From positions 83,157 through 147,156 of the forward strand of contig VZSF01000980.1 in the NCBI GenBank assembly GCA_013398295.1: a DNA stretch of 64,000 nt, in the 5' to 3' direction. Shown here piece by piece: positions 24,421 through 35,713 of this stretch (positions within the stretch are counted from its first letter, which is position 1; every line of letters begins with the position of its first letter). The notes below the pieces were generated by a model. It did not search any database. It was not told the origin of the DNA and worked only from the letters and a program-made list of their open reading frames with translations. This stretch comes from Chionis minor. Its lineage: Eukaryota > Chordata > Aves > Charadriiformes > Chionididae. The translations under genes and the position numbers were made by a program.

Positions 24421-26770
24421 CCACTAGATTACTTTTCTTTCATGACTAATGAAAACTAAAATATATTCTTGCAAGTCTTGGTCAGCAAAGTTAATTAATA
24501 TGTAACAATAATAATAGCAGTAGCAATAATAACAACAACAATAGGAAACTGAAGAAAAATCTAGTTCAGAACAACTTCTAGAAGAGCCACTAGTGAAGCC
24601 CTGTCTCACAAAGTTGCTGACAGCTTTGCCATTGATTTTATTAGTGCTATGACTTCAAACAATGTCTTTTACGTGGGGTGTTAATTAAATGCTTCGTGGC
24701 TTGGGGAAAAGAGAAAAAAAAGGTAATATAAACAGCTATGCCTTGATGGGCTGACAGGTTGTTTCAGCCTGCTTCAAATCTTCATATTGCTTCTCTCATC
24801 GTCCTTTGTGATATTCAAAATATTTGTGTATTTTCACAGTATATTGCACTTTTTCAGGATTAACTCAGTTTTATTTCTGGACCATTTAAACAAAAGTTTT
24901 AATTTCAATATATCTTGTGGTTTTCTTATACTAATGTCCAACCAGAAAATTAATTGGAAAGATTATTGTGTAATAGTGACTTTTTTTTTTCCCCCCGTTC
25001 CTTTTTTTTTTACCTACATGGAAAGCCCTAGAAGGTAAATTTGAGATTGCCCTTCTGTAGCCGCTGTGACTCAGGAGTTACAGTGTGTCTACGACACCAG
25101 GCTACTGTCTGTCAGTGCTCTTTTATGTTGGAGAGAGATTGGGAGAGTATGTGTCAGAGTGTCCTACACTTCCACTGAGCAAAATGAGGTCAATGATATC
25201 ACTTTCACACAAGGTGGCTGTTAGGCCACAAGAAATATATGAGAAAATGGGGCTTGTATCAAAGGGGATTCTTGTTAGTAAGGTGAGTAGACTAACATGC
25301 CCAAATGATTCCCTGCTACATTTAGATTGTTAGAGATAATAATAACTGGTGCTGCTGTCTTTGGATTTCACCCTGCAAAGACTTCTTTTATCTTTGTTTC
25401 CATTTCTGACTGAGGCTTTAATTTATGCTTTTGCCATTGTTGGACTTAGGCTTTCTTTCCCACTGCATTACATCTCTTGCGTTCAGTGAAAATGCAATGC
25501 ACAATATGAAGAAGTTAGAAGAGAAAAGAGACTCAGATCTTGATTCCTGCAGTGCAATTTACTTGAGGGCAGCCTTACTCAGGAATAGATAAAAGAAGTG
25601 GGTCTTTTTTCTAAACTCATAATTAAGCAGCAGTTTCTGTTGCTAGAAGGCACCACTGAGGCAAAGAAGCTAGAAGGATTTAAAGATAATTAAACTTTTT
25701 CTGAGAGTAAAGTAATATTTTATATATTTTTTAAGAAACATGAAACTATTCTTTAAAACATAAGCCAACCATTTGACTGGTCAAAGAGGAAAATCCATAA
25801 GAGGGTAAATTACTTTCTACCTGCCTGTAAAGGAGCTTTTTAACCTTGATATGGTTCATATCATACTAGTTACTATTGAAACAATACTCTGCTTTAAAAA
25901 TACAGCTTTAGACAGACATCTAGTCAAATAAAAAAGCATTTCCAAGGTTCTTAGGAAAGTCTTCCAGAAAATATATTTAAAGGCCAAATTAGTGGAGACT
26001 GAATATAAACAACATTTAAATTTAAAAAGATTTTATAATAAAATACATCATCTTTTTATGTTATAAAATACTTCTGGTTCAGATACCAGTGGCATTACTA
26101 AAGTCCCAGTGATTCCAATTAAACTCCAGCTCAATCTTTTAAAGTTATAGCTGTGAAGATAAATTAAATTGTACAAAGAGACAGTTCTGTATTTGTTTTT
26201 ATGAAAAGGCAAGTTGCAGTGGATAACTGTACTCAACACACTTCAGAAGTCCTCAAGCTTTTCATTATTGAAGACCTCTTGAGGTGGAGTAGAGGATACA
26301 TTTTCCTTTGATACCAGTTTTGCTGTGGACTCAGCAGTTTCTTCTTCCTATTCTGGCTAGCTAACTCTGTAAAGGTGGAAGGCATGTATATTTGTTTACA
26401 TGCAACCCAGAGTGATTAAGGATTCTGTGGCTTCTGTCTTAATATTTTATTTAGTTTTGGTTTTCCACAGTGCTGTGATCACTTCTCTTTTGCCTTTAGT
26501 AGACATAATATGTCTACTTGTGTAAGAGGTGAATAAGTGGGAATGAATTCTGTGAAAACATGAGGTCAACAAAAATAAAAACATATTTTTCTTTTTCTGT
26601 GAACTGCAAGATTCAGTTAGCTCAATGATGACAGTAACACTGAGTAACATTTTGAAATGCTAAAAAAATTTCCTTTCACCTTCATTAAAAGCAACATAAG
26701 CACATGGAAAAAGACAGAACTGTCTGAAAAAAACAGAATTCCAATGTTATTTAAAATATCATATGAAATC
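24421..26770. other. Intergenic, nothing recognised
   Basis: AT-rich sequence, with an imperfect AAT/AAC-rich tract near 24500-24545. No gene or dispersed repeat is recognised. Confidence 0.55.
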
Positions 26771-26880
26771 ACATTATATATGTTATATTAAAATTATATT
26801 GCATATTGAGTATTATATAGTATATATTATATGTTATTCATTATATATAATTGTATTATATGTGTTACATATGTTGCACA
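26771..26880. repeat. AT-rich low-complexity tract
   Basis: TATATTA/TTATATA-type low-complexity sequence of about 110 bp. The 63-codon open frame through it (26763-26954) is a product of this composition. Confidence 0.8.
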
Positions 26881-28144
26881 CTGTGTATTACAACTTTGGA
26901 TATATTTCTGCCATCTGGATTCATAAAATACAGTGGCAGAACAGATTATTCTGACTACATAAAATGAACACTTCTCCAACATCATAAAATATCATTTTCC
27001 TAAATTACTTTTGCATTATCTAATAGCTGCTGCACTCATGTAAAAACAGAGAGAAAAGTTATAGTATCACACAGACACTGTGTGTGGTTTTGTGGCAGAG
27101 TGAAAAGGAGGTTTAGAGATCTTGAATTCAATATTGCTAAAGAAGAATGTCACTCAAGAATATTGACTCATCCTCCTGCCCCACCATTGCAGAAAGCAGC
27201 ACCATACAGAAACTAATGTACATTAGTGTCACAAGAGAGTGAATAGCTGACTTAAAAACCCACAGTGTTTGAAAGATCCTTTAGAAAGACAACATTAAAG
27301 TGACACATGAGATGAAATGATGTTTTCCAAAATGCAACACACCAGTGGCCCACTTTCTCTGGATGTTTCCCCTCCCCAGATTCTTCTGCTCCAAACATCT
27401 GCTCCCCTTAACTGCTCTTGCCAGAGTTTGGAGCCTTAACATAGGGAGGCTGTTGCTTACGATTTTAAAATGGTGTTATTTTGTTCTGCTCAGAGGAGAT
27501 CTAATTAATACCTAATTAAGACACCATCCAAGGTCACTGATGTCAATAAAGCTGAACAAATGTTAGGAAGGATGACAGTTTGGGGAATCGGTCTGTCCAA
27601 GTCCTAAGCCTGGTGTGAGGCTCTGAAATCTCCGTGTGTATCTTAAGGAAAGTGCCAGCTTCATTTTGAACACACAGTCTCAGCAATTTTCTGTTGTCAT
27701 TTTTCTTGCTTTTTGGATTAAAACTGTAGCACAAAACCTGCAGGAATTAGAGAAGACTCCAGTGCCTGGTATCCAAAATTAGCTGTTATCTTTCAAAGTA
27801 AATTAGTTTATAGTAGAACATACCATAGCAATGAAGATATCTGCAAAAGTTTGACAAGGTAGGGATGATCCTTGACTCACTGGATCAGAAGGTGATGAAA
27901 CAGCATTGTTTCTTTGTCATTTTCATTAATTTAGACTGAATTTTTTCTGTCCCTGCCAGAAGCTGCAGGAAGCAAGAAAATGTTACTACCTGACATGTGA
28001 ATTGAACCCTTTTGAGATGAAAGGACATATTGAGCTGGAGGTATAGGAAATGTGTGTAGAATTTTATTACTGATTATGAGCACTTGCTTGCACTTGCTCT
28101 TTGACATGTACAAATTATGAAGGATTGACTGCTTATTCCCATAT
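26881..28144. other. Intergenic, nothing recognised
   Basis: AT-rich sequence without recognised content. Confidence 0.55.
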
Positions 28145-28470
28145 ATAATCATGGAATTATAGAATGGTTTAGGTTGGAAGGCACCTTAAAGATCATCTGG
28201 TTCCAACCCCTCTTCCATGGGCAGGGACACCTCCCACTAGACCTGGTTGCTCAAAGCCCCATTCAACCTGGCCTTGAACAGTTCCAGGAATGGAGCATCC
28301 ACAGCTTCCCTGGGCAACCTGTTCCAGTGCCTCACCACCCTCAGAGTGAAAAATTTATTCCTAATATCTAACCTAAATCTCCCCCCTTCCATTTTGAAGC
28401 TATTACCCCTTGTCTTATGACCATATGCCCTTGGAACTCTAATCCTAGAGTCCCAAATTCTTTTCCATAT
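28145..28470 (-). mobile_element. CR1 LINE 3' fragment, minus strand
   Basis: Starts with the reverse-complemented CR1 tail (ATAATCATGGAATTATAGAATGG) and the highly conserved GGTTGGAAGGCACCTTAAAGATCATCTGGTTCC block. It continues through the segment encoding RHWNRLPREAVDAPFLELFKARL on the minus strand (28237-28503 frame). It is truncated at its 5' end after about 320 bp, as most CR1 copies are. A dead copy; no reverse transcriptase part is present. Confidence 0.93.
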
Positions 28471-31204
28471 TTGAACATAATACTGTTTTTGAACATAAGT
28501 CATTTTATTATTGAGGAAAACTAACTCAATTTAAGTATGGCAGCTTTGCATATGGCATCTTTTCATTTTTATTAAAAAAAAAAGACATTACTAACTTTTT
28601 TGAATGTAGTTCATCAGGAACTTATAAGAAAAGCTAAAAGCAAGGATGGATGTAGGTCTTTCTTTGAACACTAGGCTTGAGGTTTTCAGTCAAAATATGT
28701 TAATTATATTTCCTCTTTTAGGGGAAAAACCTCAAAACCTCAGGCATGCCCACACTTTTACCTCAGCTCAAGTTGTACTATAAAATATGTCTACTTTTCC
28801 AAAATGAATTATTTTTTCATGTATGTCATAGCAAATCACGTATCTCTGTTCTGTTACTTAGTCATTATTTAGTACCATTTCAGTCAGGTTTTCTTAACAT
28901 CTGGGGTTTAAGTTTGGTGATTTTTTTGTTCTTTGAATTTGTTCTTTCTTTCCAGTAAACCAGTATTTTATAACTTAATACATTGAAAAATAGCAAATAC
29001 AGAAAAAATATATGTTTATTGTGTGAAAAATCAGATTACAGAATTCATTTCCATGGAAAGTGTTAAGACAAGAGTTTAGAATTAAGAAGGATTCTTAATA
29101 AGGATACAGCTAAAATCCCGTTGATATCAAACGGAAAATATCAGAGTTCATAACACAAAGACTTGAGCCAAAGTTTGTCAGTGATGAAATAAGACCTACC
29201 AAGGGAAGACTGTCTTTTCTTTTTGTTATTACACACACACACACACACTCTACCCCAAACTGATTTCAGTTAAAAGGAAAAGGAGTGAATAATGAATAAA
29301 GAAAGACAGCACATTCATTTCAGGGAAATATCAGCAGTGGGCTGCTAGTACATCTAAAGAATGTTAGGAGTGTTTCTTGTCTTAAATCTTCCATCTCTGC
29401 TACTGAGCCACGTGCTTTGTTGCAAAATGAATGGCTGCCACATTATCTGATGGCCTTGAATTGTTCTCAGGGAAGACAAGGAATATTTAAAGTTCAGTGA
29501 ATTACAGCAGTTCAAGCAATGCTTCAGCATGAACAGAGAAACACACTGAATTGTATCACTTGAACCTGAAAAGTGTTCATGAGAGATATTGCATTTTGTT
29601 AGCTGCACAATGCTGAAGATTTCATACATGAAAAATACAGTACTACAAAATACTGTGAAAAGCATGCTTATGTGCATAGCCAAAGTTTAGAGATGTTCAA
29701 GCTCAAGATAAACAATTTTAATTAAGATGTACTTTGTGCTACAATTTGCATTGAAAAAAATGGATCAGTTGTATGAAATTATTCATGTGGTTTTGGACCA
29801 GAACTGGTACAAATCTTGCTCAAAAAATGTTATGAATACAGTCACCATATCTGCAATGTATGAAGGATCAAGAATATTATTAAAATACATCTACCTCTTG
29901 TAGGTAGAGAATCTGTTATTCCAGATTTTCAGACAAGGAACTAAGGAAGACAGTAAATTCACTTAGGCCTGTGCATCACTAACTTCCTCATGCTCAGTCT
30001 CAGAGGGTTCATAAATCTGTTGCAGAATGGAAGTGAACCTCAACAAAGGAGATTAAGTGACTTGACTTTGTAACAGAGACAGAACTACAGCATATTTCTT
30101 TTTCATCCTAAATGTTATCGGAAGATTATTTCGTCAGAAAATCATGCTTCTCCTCTTCAGGAGGTATAAGCTGTATCACTTCTGCTCCACAGACAGAAGT
30201 CAAATTCTGAGGTGTAAACCAGTACACCTGATCTGATCTAAAAAATATAGTGCTCTATACAGCTGAGCTCATCCAATTTTGTCCTTATAATTTGAACTTT
30301 AACATGTTTATGAGTTCATATATGAGGTCATAAGCAGACTATAACTGATGACAAACAATACAGTCCTTTTTGAGATGTTATAGGCAGAAAAAGCACTTTG
30401 TTTATTAATAGAAGACACAGCTAGCAGGAAATATTTTTAGTTCTTCTTTCCTTACAAGAGAATGATACTTGCAATCTGACCAGAGACAAAGAAATCCATA
30501 CATCTTGTACTTATACATAATAAGGATTTATATCTCCCTGCAATGTTGATACTTCTAAAAGTAAATGTATGTCTTTGCTGACACACAAACAGATTTTTTC
30601 CATCCTCCTTCATTTTCTGATTGCTTTGTAGGGAATTTATAACAGTGAAATGAATCTATTCTTTTGAAACTGTGGTAAGAGTGACTCCCAGACTGCTGAT
30701 GTAACAAAAGCATACACTAATTGTTCTGTAAGTTTTTAATGTAATGAAAGTTTGTTTCAAATGATGGTAAGAATACCTTTGCCCCATATACACTTTTTAA
30801 AAAATAATGCTATTTATGGATTTGGTTAATTCTGTTGTCAGATAGTTAAACTCTTCTTCATGTCTGATAATATAAGCAAGATTTTTGAGTCAACAAAGAT
30901 ACTGAAGTGACACTGATGCTTAACTCAGTAGTTGATTGTAAAAGGTTTTCACTTTCCGTCCAAAATTATGTCATCCAAATGTCTTACTAACTGTACACAA
31001 AAGTAAGACTCTGCTTTATCCTTTTCTAGCAGCCTTCTCACCTGTACTCATTTTGAGTCCTTATTTACACTATACATTTCATTCTATGTACTGGCACCAG
31101 AACCCAATCATCAGCAGACCAAGATGGCATGTGAAAAAATAGGACTCACAAATGCTCAGAGAAGCATTATACATCATTATACATTACAGAGCACTGTACG
31201 AATA
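28471..31204. other. Intergenic with (AC)9 microsatellite
   Basis: AT-rich DNA with a perfect (AC)9 run at 29231-29248. A 109-codon minus-strand frame (29683-29354) shows no recognisable domain. Nothing else is recognised. Confidence 0.55.
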
Positions 31205-31923
31205 CAGGCTGGGCAGAGAATGGATTGAGAGCCGCCCTGAGGAGAGAGACTTACGGGCGTTGGTTCATGAGCAGATCAACATGAGCCATCAGTTTGTGCT
31301 CACAGCCCAGAAGGCCAACGACAAGCTGGGCTGCATAAAAAGAAGTGTGGCCAGCAGGTTGAAAGAGGTGATTCTGCCCCTCTACTCTGCTCTCGTGAGA
31401 CCCCACTTGGAATACTGTGTCCAGCTCTGTGGGCTCCCATAAGGAGGACATGGACCTGTTGGAGTGGTCCAGAGGAGGCCCACAAAGATGATCAGAGGGT
31501 TGGAGAACCTTCCTATGAGGACAGGCTGAGACACTTGGGGTTGTTCATCCTGAAGAAGAGAAAGCTGGGGGGGAAACCTTATAGCAGCCTTGCAGTATCT
31601 GAAGTGGGCTTACAAGAAACCTAGAGAGGAACTTTTTACAAGGGCATGTAGTGATAAGAGGAGCGGTAATGTCTTCAAACTGGAAGAGGGTAGATTTAGA
31701 TTGGCTATCAGGAGGAAATTCTTTACTGTCTGGGTGGTGAGACACAGGAATAGGTTGCCCAAGGAAGTTGTGGAGGCCCCATCCCTGGAAGTGTTTAAGG
31801 CCAGGTTGGATGAGGCTTTGAGCAATCTGCTCTAGTAGGAGGTACCCTTGCCTGTGCTGGGGGGTTGGAACCAGATGATCTTTAAGGTGTCTTCCAACCT
31901 AAACCATTCTATGATTCTATGAT
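31205..31923 (+). mobile_element. CR1 LINE 3' fragment, plus strand
   Basis: The left part translates to the C-terminal part of CR1 ORF2, with the hallmark segments [22 protein letters not shown] and [13 protein letters not shown] at 31330-31435. It is followed by the 3' segment (PKEVVEAPSLEVFKARLDEAL, frame 31590-31835) and the closing GGAACCAGATGATCTTTAAGG block. The end is the TTCTATGATTCTATGATC tail at about 31923. It is 5'-truncated downstream of the reverse transcriptase catalytic core. A frameshift and a premature stop after QLCGLP separate the two open stretches. Non-functional. Confidence 0.94.
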
Positions 31924-32954
31924 CATACATGCATACCTGACCTGGGAGAGGTCCAACCTTCCATTGTTGTGTCTCCACATATGGACCCAGGGCTGAGTCT
32001 AGTAGTGTACTCTCAGATTTTTGTACTGAAATTATTTCTTTCCTAATGACACATCAGCTGTGTGAGACTGCTCATTTTCCTCTGGGGAGAATTGTGGAAG
32101 GTATATTCCTAGCATACTGTACTAATGTGGTAAATATCCTGTTCATCTCTGTATGAAAAACAGGAAGAGTCATACACTTTTTTTAGCTAGCAATTTGTAT
32201 TTTGACTGTTGCATCTACTTATTAATGACCCTGCTTTTTCAAGAGTTTCTCTGAGGTAAATGGAAAAAAAAAATCTGTACTTCAGGAAGTTGGACAATAG
32301 CTTGGGATTAACAGAATGCATAAAAATTGTTCCTCAAATTTTAAGAAAAAAGGCAAATTCAGTATCCTTCAGTATATTTCCCATAATTATTTTTTTTTAT
32401 CCATACTTCAACAGAGAGTAAGATCTTGGCATATAGCTGCTATATCTATTTCTCTGTCTAATTAAGTGTTTTACTTTTCTCTTATCTTTGTTGTGCAAAA
32501 ATTTTTCTAACTTATTTTTCCACAACTTTTTGGAATGTTAGAATTTTCCTGAAACAAGCAAAAAAACCCTTGGAGGCCTATATCAATATATACGTGTAGT
32601 GTTACAGGAATATCAATATATAAATGTATTATTGGATACTTAACCTCAGTTTTTTAGATATCACTGAGTTATTGACAAGCTCTGCTCAATTGCTGCCTAC
32701 CCCTTTAAGCAAATACATTTCTTACGCTTCTAAGTTTCCTGTGGTCAGCATATAAAAAAACCGAAAAGCCCTGGCAATTATGATTGCTATTCATGGGATG
32801 TCTTTAATCTTTCTCTTCTCTGCAAACCAAAGAGCAGGAAATGTTTGCCTTTGCTATGGACTTAGGCAAATCTCAGTTGAACTTGAACCCATGAAACTGG
32901 TTTTATGAAAACCTAAGTGTCACATCCTAGGATGGAAGAAGAGGGAGGTATAGA
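31924..32954. other. Intergenic between CR1 copies
   Basis: AT-rich sequence with a short repeated motif (ATATCAATATATA at about 32580 and 32610). No gene is recognised. Confidence 0.55.
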
Positions 32955-34383
32955 CTAGAGGAAAGCCAATGTCACTCCAGTCTTCAAAAAGGGCAAGAAG
33001 GAGGATCCAGGAAACTATAGGCCAGTCAGCCTCACCTCTGTCCCTGGAAAGATGATGGAACAGCTCGGTTCTGGGTGTCATCTCCAAGCATCTGGAGGAA
33101 AAGAAGGTTATCAAAAGTAGTCAACATGAATTCCCCAAAGGGAAGTCATGCCTGACTAATCTGATAGCCTTCTACGATGTCATGACTGGATGGATAGATG
33201 AGGGGAGGGCAGTGTATTTTGTCTACCTTGACTTCAACAAGGCTTTTAACACCGTCTCCCACAGCATCCTAGTAGGCAAGCTTAGGAAATGTGAGTCAGA
33301 TGAATGGACAAAGCGGGTGGATTGAAAACTGGCTGGCAGGTATAGCTCAGAGGGTTGAGATCAGTGCGGCGGAGTCTAGTTGCAGGCCTGTAACTAGTGG
33401 CGTTCCTCAGCGGTTGGGTCCAGTCCTGTTCAATGTATTCATCAATGACCTGGATGAAGGGATGGAGTGTACCCTCAGCAAGTTTGCTGATCACACAAAG
33501 CTGGGAGGGGTATCTGACACACCAATAGGCTGCGCTGCCATTCAGCGTGACCTGGACAGGCTGGAGAGTTGGGGAGGGAGAAACCATATGAAATTCAACA
33601 CAGGCAAGTGTAGGGTCCTGCACCTGAGGAGGAATAACCCCATGCACCAGGAAAGGTTAGGGGCTGACCTGCTGGAAAGCAGCTGTGCAGAGAGGGACCT
33701 GGGAGTCCTGGCGGACAACAGGATGACCATGAGCGAGCACTGTGGCCTTGTGGCCAAGAAGGCCAATGGCATCCTGGGGCGCATCAAGAGGAGTGTGGCA
33801 AGCAGGTTGAGGAATGTTATCCTCCCCCTCTACTCTGCCCTGGTGAGGCCACATCTGGAGTACTGTGTCCAGTTTGGGGCTCCCCAGTTTAAGAAAGACA
33901 GGGAACAGCAAAGGGTTGGAGACGGTACAGCAAAGGGCCACAAAGATGATCAGGAGGTTGGAACATCTTTCTTATGAGGAAAGGCTGAGGCACTTGGGTT
34001 TTTTCATCTGGAGAAAAGAAAACTGAGAGGGGATCTCATCAATGTTTACAAATACTTAAAGGGAGGGTGCTGGGAGGAGGGGGCCAGTCTTTTTTCAGAG
34101 GTGCCCAGTGATAGGACAAGAGGCAGCAGGCATAAACTTGAACATAGGGAGTCCCTTCTGGACATGAGGAGGAACTTCTTTCCTTTGAGGGTGGCAGAGC
34201 ATTGGAACAGGCTGCCCAGAGAGGTGGCGGAGTCTCTGACTCTGGAGACATTCAAAGCCTGCCTGGACGCCATCCTGTGCAACCTGCTGTAAGTGGACCT
34301 GCTCTGGCAGGGGACTTGGACTAGATGATCTTCAGAGGTCCCTTCCAAGCCCTAACACTCTATGACTCTATGACTCTATAATA
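32955..34383 (+). mobile_element. CR1 LINE, reverse transcriptase to 3' end, plus strand
   Basis: The longest readable CR1 here, 1.43 kb. It opens inside the RT fingers ([20 protein letters not shown], from about 32967). It passes motif A (YLDFNKAFNTVSH, first catalytic Asp codon 33230-33232), a frameshift between 33060 and 33300, and a motif B region reading [12 protein letters not shown]. It then reads FADHTKL, where the catalytic FADD box is expected, and the thumb/C-terminal part ([20 protein letters not shown]). The 3' segment ends in ACTCTATGACTCTATGACTC at 34383. It is 5'-truncated, frameshifted and mutated in the catalytic box, so it is dead. It lies in the same orientation as the CR1 copies on both sides. 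Confidence 0.95.
33291..33977 (+). pseudogene. CR1 ORF2 fragment (RT palm/thumb), inactive
   Basis: A 228-codon open stretch inside the CR1 at 32955-34383. In order it carries the WIENWLAG segment, [19 protein letters not shown] (motif B and following), [11 protein letters not shown] (motif C), [12 protein letters not shown], and the C-terminal [26 protein letters not shown] blocks. Two features disable it. The second Asp of the catalytic pair is His (codon 33492-33494), and the conserved Gly-Ser of motif B is missing through a net loss of two codons near 33411. Motif A lies in another frame upstream. The initiator Met is incidental. This is a LINE relic and not a host gene. Confidence 0.9.
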
Positions 34384-34814
34384 TTAAAAGCAAACTCGTC
34401 ATCAGCTTTTTCTATATGCTCAGTCAACAGATTTTAGGGTTTGTTTTGCTGAAGATCCTTCTCTCAGTGCCCGCATTCTGATTTCTTTCTCAGATCCCAT
34501 GGGTTCCATATTCCACAGATGCTTGCTGTGGCCTTCCAGGTTGTCATGCGGTGTGCTGCACACTGCGACCATGCCTCACGCTCCTGTAACAGGCTGGATT
34601 TCCAGTTACTCTTATTTCACACTCATGTTAAGGTGTCCTGGGTTTCTATGCAGAGCTGTATTTAGATGACGCTTTCTATGCCTACCACTTTTTTTCCCAC
34701 TCTCTGTTTTCTGCATCCAAGATTAGAGTGTCTGTTCAGGCCACCACATGCCAAGGCAGGGCCAAGTGGCAGGTGGCGTCAGCCATCCACACCACCTCCT
34801 CCTCCTCCATGTCT
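34384..34814. other. Spacer between CR1 copies, not recognised
   Basis: About 430 bp of mixed composition with no recognised repeat or gene. A (CTC)n-like stretch at about 34795-34808 precedes the next CR1. Confidence 0.5.
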
Positions 34815-35567
34815 AATTCTGGGCTTCCCAGCTCAAGAAGGACAGGGAACTACTGGAGAGAGTCCAGCAGAGGGCTACAAAGATGATCAAGGGAATGGAG
34901 TACCTCTGTTATTAGGAAAGGCTGAGAGACCTGGGTCTGGAGGAGACTGAGAGGAGATCTCATCAATGCTGATCAGTATCTAAAGGGCAGGTCTAAAGAG
35001 GATGGGGCCAAACTCTTCACAGTGGTGCCCAGTGACAGGACAAGAGGCAACGGGCACAAGCTGGAACACAGGAAATTCCATCTCAACGTGAGGGAAAAAT
35101 TCTTTACTTTAAGGGTGGCAGAGCACTGGAACAGCCGGTCCAGAGAGGTGACAGAGTCTCCAAATCTGGAGACATTCAAAACCTGCCTGGACGCCATCCT
35201 GTCCAACCTGCTGTAGGTGAACCTGCTTTTGCAGGGGAGTTGGATCAGATGTCTCCAAAGGTCCCTTCCAACCCCTAACATTTTGTGATTCTGTGATTCT
35301 NACAGGACAAGAGGCAACGGGCACAAGCTGGAACACAGGAAATTCCATCTCAACGTGAGGGAAAAATTCTTTACTTTAAGGGTGGCAGAGCACTGGAACA
35401 GCCGGTCCAGAGAGGTGACAGAGTCTCCAAATCTGGAGACATTCAAAACCTGCCTGGACGCCATCCTGTCCAACCTGCTGTAGGTGAACCTGCTTTTGCA
35501 GGGGAGTTGGATCAGATGTCTCCAAAGGTCCCTTCCAACCCCTAACATTTTGTGATTCTGTGATTCT
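34815..35567 (+). mobile_element. CR1 LINE 3' fragment, plus strand, with assembly duplication
   Basis: CR1 3' sequence beginning at the TTCTGGGCTTCCCAGCTCAAGAAGG block and running through RGNGHKLEHRKFHLNVREKF and EHWNSRSREVTESPNLETFK to a tail of TTTTGTGATTCTGTGATTCT at 35300. A single N follows, and bases 35302-35567 repeat 35035-35300 without a visible difference. The true element is therefore most likely 34815-35300 in one copy (about 486 bp), 5'-truncated. Confidence 0.93.
35035..35567. repeat. 266-bp direct duplication joined by one N (assembly artefact)
   Basis: Bases 35035-35300 and 35302-35567 are identical as far as I can read, with an offset of 267 and N at 35301. This matches two overlapping contig ends placed side by side and not merged. 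Confidence 0.93.
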
Positions 35568-35633
35568 GTACCTCACTCATCAGAGGTGAGTGATTTCCCT
35601 TGGTCAGATTTTCCACTTCAAGCAGCTGTGGTC
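35568..35633. other. Short unique stretch before the gap
   Basis: Unique-looking sequence between the CR1 tail and the T-run gap. Confidence 0.5.
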
Positions 35634-35713
35634 TTTTTTTTTTTTTTTTTTNNNNNNNNNNNNNNNNNNNNNNNNNNNNNNNNNNNNNNNNNNTTTTTTT
35701 TTTTTTTTTTTTT
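35634..35713. repeat. Poly(T) run with 42-N assembly gap
   Basis: T at 35634-35651, Ns at 35652-35693, T at 35694-35713. Open frames called through it (35586-35815) are meaningless. Confidence 0.97.

Noticed and set aside
33291..33977. A 228-residue protein-coding gene on the plus strand
   Set aside because: It is the RT palm/thumb part of a truncated CR1 with catalytic mutations and an upstream frameshift.
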